Shown here piece by piece: positions 1 to 5,702 of a stretch of 8,467 nt of DNA. The stretch's first letter is position 1, and each line of letters starts with the position of its first letter. The stretch comes from Treponema sp. Its GTDB lineage: Bacteria; Spirochaetota; Spirochaetia; Treponematales; Breznakiellaceae. Location: contig JAIRLK010000239.1 of the NCBI GenBank assembly GCA_031259515.1, positions 1-8,467 of the forward strand. Reading direction: 5' to 3'. Under the pieces are notes generated by a model. That model was not told where the DNA came from, ran no database searches, and saw only the letters and a program-made list of their open reading frames with translations. A program made the translations under genes and the position numbers.

Positions 1-788
1 TGTATTTATTTGTCAATCCCGCAAGCAAATTTCCCGTCCCCGCCGCGCAGTCCCACACAAAAAACTCTTCCTGCCAGTTATCTCCAAAAACGTGCGCCAA
101 ATACTCCTTCGATTTATCCACCCGGATTTTTGGGGTAAAGAAAAAACCTTTTACTTCCCGTATGTTTTGCGGCACGAGTAAATCGCAGCGGTCAATAATA
201 AACTGCCGAAAAACCGGCGCGGGCGGCCGTTCGTATTTGTTCCAAAAACGTCTGTACGCCTCCCCATTATCGGTAAAATCAATGTCCGCTGTGAACAGCC
301 GCCCGCTGATGTTCTCCTGAAACTTATAATTGTCCTTTTTAAGGATGATCTTCAGTTTTTCTGTTATCGTGTTCCCGCCTTCATTCATGACATCGGCGCG
401 GTAAAAATCACAATCAAGAATCCCCTTTTGCTTGAACTCCGTCCATTCCTCCTTTGCAATATTGACAAACGGCTTTACCTCTTTCACCCATTTGATGAAA
501 ATCTGCACAAAGTTATCTTTTGTGATGGGGCTTTTAATGAACGCTGCCGCTCCGGCGGCAAAATGCGTTTTAATAAATTCTTTTATTTCCCGGTCGTCCG
601 AACCAAAATTATACACCGCGATTTTCTCGCCGATGAGTTTCTTTCTTTTCATACGTTTTCTTGCAAGCAAGTATGAGTTGGGTAAACATATCGAACACGT
701 CATGCGTCCCTTTTTTCGCCTCCGCCCACAGGAAATGTTTCGAACTTCCCGGGCCGTCGTTAAAAAGGTCATCCCGCGTTTTCTTGTA
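1..788 (-). pseudogene. N6-adenine DNA methyltransferase remnant (5'-truncated, frame-disrupted, runs off left edge)
   Basis: Two minus-strand reading frames carry one protein. The first (codons from 800 down to a stop at 611-609) reads YKKTRDDLFNDGPGSS, then KHFLWAEAKKGTHDVFDMFTQ. The second, shifted by +1, is open from an ATG at 652 past the left edge (217 codons) and includes IKEFIKTHF, SPITKDNFVQIF, LLVPQNIREVKGFFFTPKI and VWDCAAGTGNLLAG. The DxxAGTGN of its residues 201-208 is SAM-binding motif I of class I N6 methyltransferases; the NPPY catalytic motif would lie beyond the edge. The usual N-terminus is missing because frame 1 begins exactly at the MITE border. From memory of this family (inference), homologues carry roughly 50 more residues where the frames meet, so an internal deletion as well as a frameshift is likely. 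No Shine-Dalgarno precedes the ATG at 800. The segment is AT-richer than its neighbours, consistent with transfer. The broken N-terminal half makes loss of function likely. Confidence 0.75.
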
Positions 789-887
789 GGAACTATTCAT
801 AAATAAAATGCACAGCATTTTATTTTAATTGCTTACGCAATTAAGAAATAGCATGATCAAACGGTCATGTTATTTCTGAACAGTTCC
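789..887. mobile_element. MITE-like palindromic element with 22-bp imperfect terminal inverted repeats
   Basis: The ends, 789-810 and 866-887, are inverted copies matching at 19 of 22 positions; the outermost bases are GGAACT and AGTTCC. Between and overlapping them lie three consecutive hairpins. One is at 801-811/815-825 (11 bp, loop ACA), one at 825-832/837-844 (8 bp, loop TTAC), and one at 845-858/863-876 (14 bp with two G:T pairs, loop AAAC). The outer arms 789-799/877-887 can close the whole as a multi-branched cruciform. There is no room for a transposase, so a full-length partner element elsewhere would have to move it. Target duplication is ambiguous: TA occurs at 787-788 and 889-890 but is offset by one base on the right. 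The element sits at the junction of the ABC-F gene and the methyltransferase remnant and contributes codons to both. Alternatives are a REP/BIME-like repeat or a structured terminator region. Confidence 0.65.
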
Positions 888-2400
888 TTAGCTCCTGCCA
901 ACTTCCGGCGCTTATCACTATCCGCCCATCCCTGGTTATCGCCCATTCACTCCCGGTAAGCCGGGAAAGGAACACCGCGTCATGGCTCACCAGGAGCATG
1001 GCGCAGGAAACTTCGTTCAAGGTTTCTTCCAAAAGCCGGATGGACCTCAGATCCAGGTGATTTGTCGGCTCATCCATGATGATGAGGGCAGGATTGCTGA
1101 ATACGCCCCGGGCAATAAGGAGCTTTCTGATTTCACCAGGGCTGGGAAGACGCGACCGGCGCAGCAACCCGGGGTCGGACCCGAGCCGGGAAAAACGGGA
1201 AAGTATCTCGCCCCGCTTCCGCTCGCTTTCCTGTTCCAGCGCTTCCAAAGCGGTCCTGCTTTCTTCGGCGCTTACTTCTTGAGGTATATAAAGCGTAGGC
1301 GCTCTTGGAACATTCGGGGCCGGAACCGGGCGCTCCAATATAAAACGTATCAGGGTTGATTTACCCGCCCCGTTGGGACCGGTGAGCGCGATCCGGTCGC
1401 CGGGACGGATCAGAAGGTCTGGAAAAGAGAGGGAACGGCCTTCGCCTAAGGGAAGGGTTCCCGCCGGAATGGCGCAGAGCCTGTCCATTTTCGCCTGAGC
1501 TGTTTCCAGGGTAACGCCGTATTTGCGCTGAACCGGAAGGGCGGCGTTTTCAAGGTCCGCGTCCAGCCGGGCCAAACGGTTTTCCATGCGCTTGTAACGG
1601 TCCGCCCCTGTCCTGTCTTTACCGGACAGCCGGGCCAGGTTGATCTTCCCTCTGGCATCCTTATCTTTGGGATCGAGATGCTTTTTGGAAAGACGGTTCT
1701 TAGAACCTTCTACCACACGCCGCCGGGCATCGGCCTCCGCCGTGAAACGTTCCCGTTCATTGATAAGCCGCTTCCTGACGCGCCGTATTTCCAGATTTTC
1801 CCGATCTTCCTCCGCAAGCCCCCGGGAAATACCGCCGGGCCGCAGTATCCCTGTTCCCTGCCTGATAAATAGGCACTGCCCGCAGAGCAGGTCCAGAAGC
1901 GTCCGGTCATGGCTCACCAGTAATCCTGTACCTTGATACATTTTCAGCGCCCCGGCGGCGAGTTCCGCCGCTTCCGCATCAAGGTGATTGGTCGGCTCAT
2001 CCATGGCCAGGATTTCCGGCTGCCGCCACAAGGCTACGGCGATCTGCATACGCTTGCGTTCCCCATGGCTCAGGGTGTTCCAGCGGAAAGGCCAGTCAGC
2101 TTCTATACCCAACTGCGACATGATGCGTCCCGCTTCATTGCCGGCGGCATAGAAGAAATCCTCCCACGCATCGGGCAAGTCGTCGGTACGCTGGGGACAA
2201 TAGACGCCCCCGGACCCGGCGATTTTTCCGGACAGGGGATTCAGAAGCCCCGTGGCAAGCATGAGAAACGTGGTTTTCCCCGCGCCGTTATCACCGGTTA
2301 TACCGGTCCAGCCCGGACGAAATTCAACGGACAAATTGTGCAACACCGGTTCTACCGAAGATGGATAGGAAAAATAAACGGCATCAAAAGACAAGGCCAT
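865..2400 (-). CDS. ABC-F family ribosome-associated ATPase
   Basis: A 511-residue soluble protein with two ATP-binding cassettes and no membrane segments, the hallmark of ABC-F translation factors and antibiotic-resistance proteins acting at the ribosomal E site. Cassette 1 has Walker A GDNGAGKT (36-43), signature LSHGE (110-114), Walker B LAMDEPTNHLD (131-141) and SHD switch (163-165). A charged, coiled-coil-prone linker spans about 195-300 and includes SKKHLDPKDKDARGKINLAR. Cassette 2 has Walker A GPNGAGKS (341-348), a divergent signature PSPGE (419-423), Walker B IIMDEPTNHLD (440-450) and SHD (472-474). The start follows GGAGG (2410-2406) by five bases. At 511 residues it is shorter than EttA-type housekeeping members and close to resistance-type ABC-Fs. 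The linker style and the structured leader upstream favour a resistance or ribosome-rescue role, but the drug specificity cannot be read from sequence. The last seven residues (RNCSEIT) and the stop come from the adjacent mobile element, so the native C-terminus was altered. Confidence 0.9.
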   Translation of the reverse strand: MALSFDAVYFSYPSSVEPVLHNLSVEFRPGWTGITGDNGAGKTTFLMLATGLLNPLSGKIAGSGGVYCPQRTDDLPDAWEDFFYAAGNEAGRIMSQLGIEADWPFRWNTLSHGERKRMQIAVALWRQPEILAMDEPTNHLDAEAAELAAGALKMYQGTGLLVSHDRTLLDLLCGQCLFIRQGTGILRPGGISRGLAEEDRENLEIRRVRKRLINERERFTAEADARRRVVEGSKNRLSKKHLDPKDKDARGKINLARLSGKDRTGADRYKRMENRLARLDADLENAALPVQRKYGVTLETAQAKMDRLCAIPAGTLPLGEGRSLSFPDLLIRPGDRIALTGPNGAGKSTLIRFILERPVPAPNVPRAPTLYIPQEVSAEESRTALEALEQESERKRGEILSRFSRLGSDPGLLRRSRLPSPGEIRKLLIARGVFSNPALIIMDEPTNHLDLRSIRLLEETLNEVSCAMLLVSHDAVFLSRLTGSEWAITRDGRIVISAGSWQELRNCSEIT

Positions 2401-2605
2401 AGGAACCTCCGCTCTCGCGGCGCTTCCCGGTTAAGACGACGTAGGCCGAAAAGATTTTAACCGGAAGTAACAGAACACACAAAGAGGGCGCGCCACTATT
2501 TAGGAACCTGCGGGACTTTGCCCGCAAACTCCGAGGTTATCCTCTCCGGTTATTTCCTGTTCATGTTAGTCCTCATCTTCCCTATTGGTATTTAAAATTG
2601 ATATT
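2401..2605 (-). promoter_or_regulatory. Structured 5' leader of the ABC-F gene, possible attenuator
   Basis: Read on the minus strand, the segment at 2465-2457 (TCCGGTTAA) can pair upstream with TAACCGGA at 2552-2545 (8 bp). It can instead pair downstream with 2434-2423, an 11-bp stem with one bulged base when 2467-2457 is used. The two pairings exclude each other. Separately, AGGATAACCT at 2543-2534 can pair with AGGTTCCT at 2509-2502, enclosing a TGCGGG/CCCGCA hairpin at 2526-2509. It can also pair with an identical AGGTTCCT at 2408-2401, which includes part of the ABC-F Shine-Dalgarno. A small hairpin, CCGC-GAGA-GCGG (2420-2409), abuts the Shine-Dalgarno. A tiny ORF ends inside the first pairing arm. 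The pairings are visible in the sequence; the switch function is inferred. Confidence 0.45.
2550..2576 (-). CDS. Possible leader peptide ahead of the ABC-F gene
   Basis: A minus-strand mini-ORF reads MRTNMNRK and stops at 2552-2550. The inner ATG at 2564-2562 (giving MNRK) is the better start, because GAGG at 2574-2571 lies six bases upstream of it. The outer ATG has a GGGAAG directly abutting it, which is too close. The TAA stop overlaps the arm TAACCGGA (2552-2545) that can pair with 2465-2458, so a ribosome finishing or stalling here would block that pairing. Many resistance-type ABC-F genes are controlled by ribosome stalling or attenuation at short upstream ORFs. ORFs this short occur by chance, so confidence is low. 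Confidence 0.3.
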   Translation of the reverse strand: MRTNMNRK

Positions 2606-2611
2606 TAAACA

Positions 2612-2640
2612 ATTAAACTAAAGTTTTGAAATAACCTCAA
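2612..2640 (-). promoter_or_regulatory. Candidate sigma-70 promoter for the ABC-F gene
   Basis: On the minus strand TTGAGG (2640-2635, 4/6 to the -35 consensus) is followed after 17 bases by TTTAAT (2617-2612, 5/6 to the -10 consensus), inside a clearly AT-rich stretch. Transcription would begin near 2605, giving a leader of about 205 nt before the ABC-F start. The site lies between the ABC-F gene and the stop of the upstream synthetase gene, so the ABC-F gene is probably its own transcription unit. Other AT-rich hexamers nearby could also serve. Confidence 0.4.
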
Positions 2641-2642
2641 TC

Positions 2643-2668
2643 CCGCCAACGCTATTGCGGCGCGGCGG
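2643..2668 (-). terminator. Weak hairpin after the acyl-CoA synthetase gene
   Basis: Just downstream of the synthetase stop, an outer stem CCGCC/GGCGG (2643-2647/2664-2668) encloses CGC-TATT-GCG (2650-2659). No T-run follows on the minus strand, so if it ends transcription it is not a canonical intrinsic terminator. It sits directly before the candidate ABC-F promoter. Confidence 0.25.
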
Positions 2669-2674
2669 CTTTGG

Positions 2675-4360
2675 TTACTCCCCCGATACCCCGTCCTCTT
2701 CCCGTATCTGCACCCGGCGTATCTTGCCGCTGATGGTCTTGGGAAGTTCCGCAACAAATTCCACCACACGGGGGTACTTGTAGGGGGCGGTGGTTTTCTT
2801 GACGTGGTTCTGGAGTTCCTGTTTCAACTCTTCCGACGCCGCCCAGCCCCTGGCAAGGATCACCGTGGCCTTTACTACCGTACCACGGTCAGGATCGGGA
2901 ACCCCGGTAACGGCGCACTCCAGGACCGCCGGATGTTCGAGCAGGGCGCTTTCCACCTCAAAGGGGCCTATACGGTAGCCGGAACTCTTGATCACATCGT
3001 CGGCGCGGCCCACAAACCAGTAATAACCGTCCTCGTCCCGCCAGGCCATATCCCCGGTGTAGTAAACGTCCCCGTGCCAGACGCTTTCGGTAAGGGCATC
3101 GTCCCGGTAATAGCCGCCGAACATGCCGGCGGGCTTCCGCTTGCCGGTGCGGACCACGATCTGGCCTTCCTCGCCCATATCGCAGGAAGAGCCGTCGTAC
3201 CGGATCAGGTCTATGTCGTAGCCCGGTGTGGGCTTGCCCATGGATCCCGGCTTGGGTTCAAGCCAGGGAAAGGTTCCCAGGGTAACGGTAAGCTCCGTCT
3301 GGCCGTAGGCTTCCCGGAGTTTAAGACCCGTGGCCGCCTTAAATTGCTCGTAGATCTCCGGGTTCAACGGCTCCCCGGCTACGCTGCAATGCTTGAGGGC
3401 GGAAAAATCGTACCTGGAAAGGTCCTCTTTGATGAAAAACCGGTAAATCGTGGGAGGGGCGCAGAACGTGGTAACCCGGTGTTTGGCGATGACTTCCAGC
3501 ATGACGGAAGGGACAAAGCGGTCGTAGTCGTAGACAAAGACCGCGGATCCGCAGATCCACTGGCCGTAAATCTTTCCCCAGGCGGCCTTGGCCCACCCCG
3601 TATCCGCCACCGTCAGGTGAAGGCCGCCGGGCTGGACGCACTGCCAGTATTTGGCCGTAAGGATATGCCCCAGGGGATAGGCAAAATCATGGCGGACCAT
3701 CTTAGGCATCCCGGTAGTGCCGGAGGTAAAATAGAGAAGCATGATGTCCGAGTTGGCGCAGGGTTGGGGCGGACGGACAAACGTCTCGTCCGCGGCAGCG
3801 GTCCGGGCGTTAAAGTCCTCCCAGGCTGGGGAAACGGCGGCTTCCCCGCCGGCGTGGACAGAACGGACAAAGGCTTTGTACCGGAAGGGCGTCTTGAGCT
3901 TGGCGTCCGCCTCGTCAACCCGGCGGATCACGTCCGGCTCGTCCACACAAACGATTCCCGCTATATCCGCCATATCGCCCCGGTACACGATGTCTTTGGC
4001 GGTAAGCAGGTGGGTCGCGGGAATGGCAATGGCCCCCAGCTTATGCAGGGCCAGCAGGACAGGCCAGTATTCGTAACGGCGCTTCAAGATAAGCATCACC
4101 GGATCGCCTGAGCCTATGCCCGCGGCGCGGAACACGTTGGCCGCCTTGTCGGAAAGGCGCTTCAGATCGCCGTAGGTGAATTCAGCCTCCGCGCCCTGTT
4201 CGTCACACCAGAGCAGGGCCAGGTCCCCGCCCCGCTCCTCCGCAAGGACATCCAGGACATCATAGGCAAAGTTGAAGTTATCCGGGATGGAAAGAGAAAA
4301 ATGCTCGTAAAAATCCTCATAAGACTCGAATTCTTCCGGTGATAAAAAACGTTTTACCAT
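2675..4360 (-). CDS. AMP-forming acyl-CoA synthetase (acetyl/medium-chain type)
   Basis: A 561-residue member of the ANL superfamily. It would adenylate a carboxylic acid with ATP and transfer the acyl group to CoA, releasing AMP and pyrophosphate, in the cytoplasm. The P-loop motif YFTSGTTGMPK lies at 210-220, YGQTE at 352-356, the ATP-ribose Asp in YYTGDMAWRDEDG at 433-445, the hinge GRADDVIKSSGYRIGPFEVE at 451-470, and the C-terminal catalytic lysine K546 in PKTISGKIRR (540-549). All catalytic motifs are intact and the length is typical of medium-chain acyl-CoA synthetases. Segment WAKAAWGKIYGQWICG (256-271) resembles the ACSM/medium-chain branch more than classical Acs, which is about 650 residues. 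The chain length of the substrate (acetate, propionate, butyrate or aryl acid) cannot be fixed from motifs. Its start follows GGGGAG at short spacing. It lies 65 bases downstream of the XRE/cupin regulator on the same strand, a pairing that suggests co-transcription and effector-linked control. Confidence 0.9.
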   Translation of the reverse strand: MVKRFLSPEEFESYEDFYEHFSLSIPDNFNFAYDVLDVLAEERGGDLALLWCDEQGAEAEFTYGDLKRLSDKAANVFRAAGIGSGDPVMLILKRRYEYWPVLLALHKLGAIAIPATHLLTAKDIVYRGDMADIAGIVCVDEPDVIRRVDEADAKLKTPFRYKAFVRSVHAGGEAAVSPAWEDFNARTAAADETFVRPPQPCANSDIMLLYFTSGTTGMPKMVRHDFAYPLGHILTAKYWQCVQPGGLHLTVADTGWAKAAWGKIYGQWICGSAVFVYDYDRFVPSVMLEVIAKHRVTTFCAPPTIYRFFIKEDLSRYDFSALKHCSVAGEPLNPEIYEQFKAATGLKLREAYGQTELTVTLGTFPWLEPKPGSMGKPTPGYDIDLIRYDGSSCDMGEEGQIVVRTGKRKPAGMFGGYYRDDALTESVWHGDVYYTGDMAWRDEDGYYWFVGRADDVIKSSGYRIGPFEVESALLEHPAVLECAVTGVPDPDRGTVVKATVILARGWAASEELKQELQNHVKKTTAPYKYPRVVEFVAELPKTISGKIRRVQIREEDGVSGE

Positions 4361-4425
4361 GACTCCCCTCTGTATGGAATTATTTTAGTAGTGGTAGGTA
4401 TTACCGCTGTGCTCCCGCGCCGGGA

Positions 4426-4980
4426 TTATAGAACAATGGCCAAAAATCTGGTCCGCCTGCCCCCCAGGGCCTTCATGCCGTGAGGTTCGCCGGAATCGTA
4501 ATAGATACTGTCCCCAGGGCCCAGTTCCATCTCGTGGCCTCCCACGGATATAAAGAGCCGGCCTTCCAGGACATAGTTGAACTCCTGCCCCGGATGGGTG
4601 TTCAGAGCCAGGGGCTTTTCCTCCGTATCGGGGGACGCTTCCACCAGGAAGGGCTCGCCTTTTTTCCGGTGAAAGTTGAGGGCCAGGTCCCAGTAGGCAT
4701 ACGCGGGACGCCGCCTTACCTCCGGAGCGCAACCGGCGCGGGTTACGCAAAAGGTTTTGAGCCGGGATGGTTTGCCGCTTATCAACTCGGTCAGATCCAC
4801 GTTGAACCGGTTGGCTATTTCCACGAGAGAACCGATAGGGAATTCAGCTTTCCCGTCTTCCCACTGGGCATATTCCTGGGGATCAAAGCCCAGTTCCTTT
4901 GCCAGGGTTTCCCCGGAAATCTCTTCAATCTCCCGCAGCACCCGTATCCGGGCGGCTATCTCTTCCTTTTCACCAGCCAT
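4426..4980 (-). CDS. XRE-family transcriptional regulator with C-terminal cupin sensor domain
   Basis: The protein has 184 residues. The N-terminal helix-turn-helix runs from about residue 8 to 68 (IAARIRVLREIEEISGETLA, then KELGFDPQEYAQWEDGKAEF) and is of the lambda-repressor/XRE type. The C-terminal cupin barrel spans about 98-184. Its first motif is HPGQEFNYVLEGRLFISVGG (129-148) and its second is ELGPGDSIYYDSGEPHGM (152-169), with H129, E133 and H167 as likely metal or ligand contacts. Such regulators bind DNA near their own gene and sense a small metabolite through the cupin. The reading frame stays open upstream to 5160, but ATG 4980-4978 has GGAGGG six bases before it, and the longer form would overlap the divergent gene. 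Downstream on the same strand is the acyl-CoA synthetase, the probable target. The effector is unknown; an acyl-CoA or acid made or used by that enzyme is a reasonable guess. Confidence 0.88.
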   Translation of the reverse strand: MAGEKEEIAARIRVLREIEEISGETLAKELGFDPQEYAQWEDGKAEFPIGSLVEIANRFNVDLTELISGKPSRLKTFCVTRAGCAPEVRRRPAYAYWDLALNFHRKKGEPFLVEASPDTEEKPLALNTHPGQEFNYVLEGRLFISVGGHEMELGPGDSIYYDSGEPHGMKALGGRRTRFLAIVL

Positions 4981-5000
4981 GTAGTCCCTCCGTTGGTTTG

Positions 5001-5029
5001 AATATATAGTATAATGAGACGAATGTATA
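5001..5029 (-). promoter_or_regulatory. Candidate promoter for the regulator/synthetase operon
   Basis: On the minus strand TATACA (5029-5024, 4/6) is separated by 17 bases from TATATT (5006-5001, 5/6). Transcription would start near 4994, leaving a very short leader that still includes the GGAGGG ribosome site at 4991-4986. Confidence 0.4.
5010..5015 (+). promoter_or_regulatory. Perfect TATAAT, candidate -10 box for the DJ-1 family gene
   Basis: TATAAT occurs about 80 bases before the rightward start codon, but no convincing -35 hexamer lies 16-18 bases upstream (TTGGTT at 4993-4998 is only 11 away). It falls inside the spacer of the leftward promoter, so the two divergent promoters would overlap. 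An activator or a non-standard promoter may be needed. Confidence 0.3.
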
Positions 5030-5037
5030 TACGAGGA

Positions 5038-5062
5038 TCTTCCGGCATCCCATTCCGGAAGA
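5038..5062. promoter_or_regulatory. 8-bp perfect inverted repeat in the divergent intergenic region
   Basis: TCTTCCGG (5038-5045) and CCGGAAGA (5055-5062) are exact inverted copies around a nine-base spacer. The site lies between the divergent promoters and the DJ-1 family gene. It could be the operator of the XRE regulator, or a hairpin in the 5' leader of the rightward transcript. The sequence alone does not decide between these. Confidence 0.4.
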
Positions 5063-5096
5063 CCGGCCAAAGATGATAGGTACAAGGAGAATCGAA

Positions 5097-5651
5097 ATGT
5101 CCATGAAAGCGCTTGTTTTTTTAGCCGATGGTTTTGAGGAAGTAGAAGCCGTAACCCCAATCGACTACCTGAGGAGGGCGGGAATCACGGTAACTACGGC
5201 CTCTGTCAGCGGGAGTAAGACCGTGACGGGGGCCCACAGCCTGCCGGTTATCGCGGACACCCTTATAACCGAACTTACGGAAGGATCGGTATGGGATGTC
5301 ATCGTGTGTCCCGGCGGTATGCCCGGAGCCGCCAACATCGCCGCATCCCCTTCCGCCCGCAGCCTGCTCAAGGCTCAGGCGGAAAGGGGCCGCTGGATTG
5401 CGGCCATCTGCGCGTCTCCGGCGGTGGTTCTCGCGCCCCTGGGCATCCTCCAGGGCCGCCGGTTCACCTGTTATCCGGGGATGGAAGATCGGGTTGCCGA
5501 CGCTCACTGGTCCGCCGGCAGCGTGGTAGCCGATGGGAATATCATCACCAGCCGGGGAGCCGGAACCGCCGGACGCTTTGCCGTAGCTATCATCGCCTGG
5601 CTCTTGAGCCAAAAGGATGCGGACAAAATAGCCGATTCGGTCTTACTTTAA
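5097..5651 (+). CDS. DJ-1/PfpI family protein (ThiJ-like, class I glutamine amidotransferase fold)
   Basis: A 184-residue single-domain protein of the DJ-1/YajL/PfpI group. These proteins act in protein or nucleotide deglycation, redox protection or small-molecule hydrolysis; the exact activity here cannot be told. The N-terminus MKALVFLADGFEEVEAVTP places the conserved glutamate at E17, PGGMPGAAN lies at 72-80, and the nucleophile elbow AAICASP (102-108) carries Cys105, equivalent to Cys106 of human DJ-1. A conserved C-terminal block TSRGAGTAGRFA is at 151-162. The region matching human DJ-1 His126 reads TCYPGME (124-130), as in bacterial YajL-like proteins, so that His is absent. The ATG at 5097 is preferred because AAGGAG (5084-5089) lies seven bases before it; ATGs at 5073 and 5103 are in frame but worse placed. 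The gene is divergent from the cupin regulator and convergent with the PfkB gene. Confidence 0.9.
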   Translation: MSMKALVFLADGFEEVEAVTPIDYLRRAGITVTTASVSGSKTVTGAHSLPVIADTLITELTEGSVWDVIVCPGGMPGAANIAASPSARSLLKAQAERGRWIAAICASPAVVLAPLGILQGRRFTCYPGMEDRVADAHWSAGSVVADGNIITSRGAGTAGRFAVAIIAWLLSQKDADKIADSVLL

Positions 5652-5655
5652 CTCC

Positions 5656-5693
5656 GGGGGCCCGGTTCGTTGATCGGATAAACGGGCCGGCCC
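5656..5693. terminator. GC-rich hairpin between convergent genes, possible bidirectional terminator
   Basis: Five bases after the DJ-1 family stop and ten before the PfkB stop, GGCCCG (5659-5664) pairs with CGGGCC (5683-5688). It is extended outward by GGG/CCC with a two-base bulge and inward by two A:T pairs after one mismatch. A perfect 10-bp palindrome, GGGCCGGCCC, lies at 5684-5693. The placement suits a shared terminator for the two convergent genes, but there is no T-run on either side. Confidence 0.4.
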
Positions 5694-5702
5694 ACTAACC
5701 GC

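Noticed and set aside
609..652. Programmed ribosomal frameshift joining the two methyltransferase frames
   Set aside because: The shift needed is +1 rather than the common -1, there is no convincing slippery heptamer plus stem-loop, and sequence also seems to be missing at the join. Decay explains it better.
428..806. Two plus-strand frames over the left region
   Set aside because: The minus strand here encodes recognisable methyltransferase sequence; the plus frames are its shadows and have no ribosome sites.
789..887. tRNA-like or riboswitch identity for the three-hairpin element
   Set aside because: It has no acceptor CCA, anticodon arm or T-loop consensus, and the end-to-end inverted symmetry is better explained by a mobile repeat.
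2804..4111. A 435-codon open frame on the plus strand opposite the acyl-CoA synthetase
   Set aside because: It is antisense to a gene with every ANL motif intact, lacks recognisable domains, and is expected from GC-rich third-position bias.
4981..5160. Longer N-terminus for the XRE/cupin regulator
   Set aside because: The extension overlaps the divergent gene, has no family similarity, and a good Shine-Dalgarno sits before the ATG at 4980.
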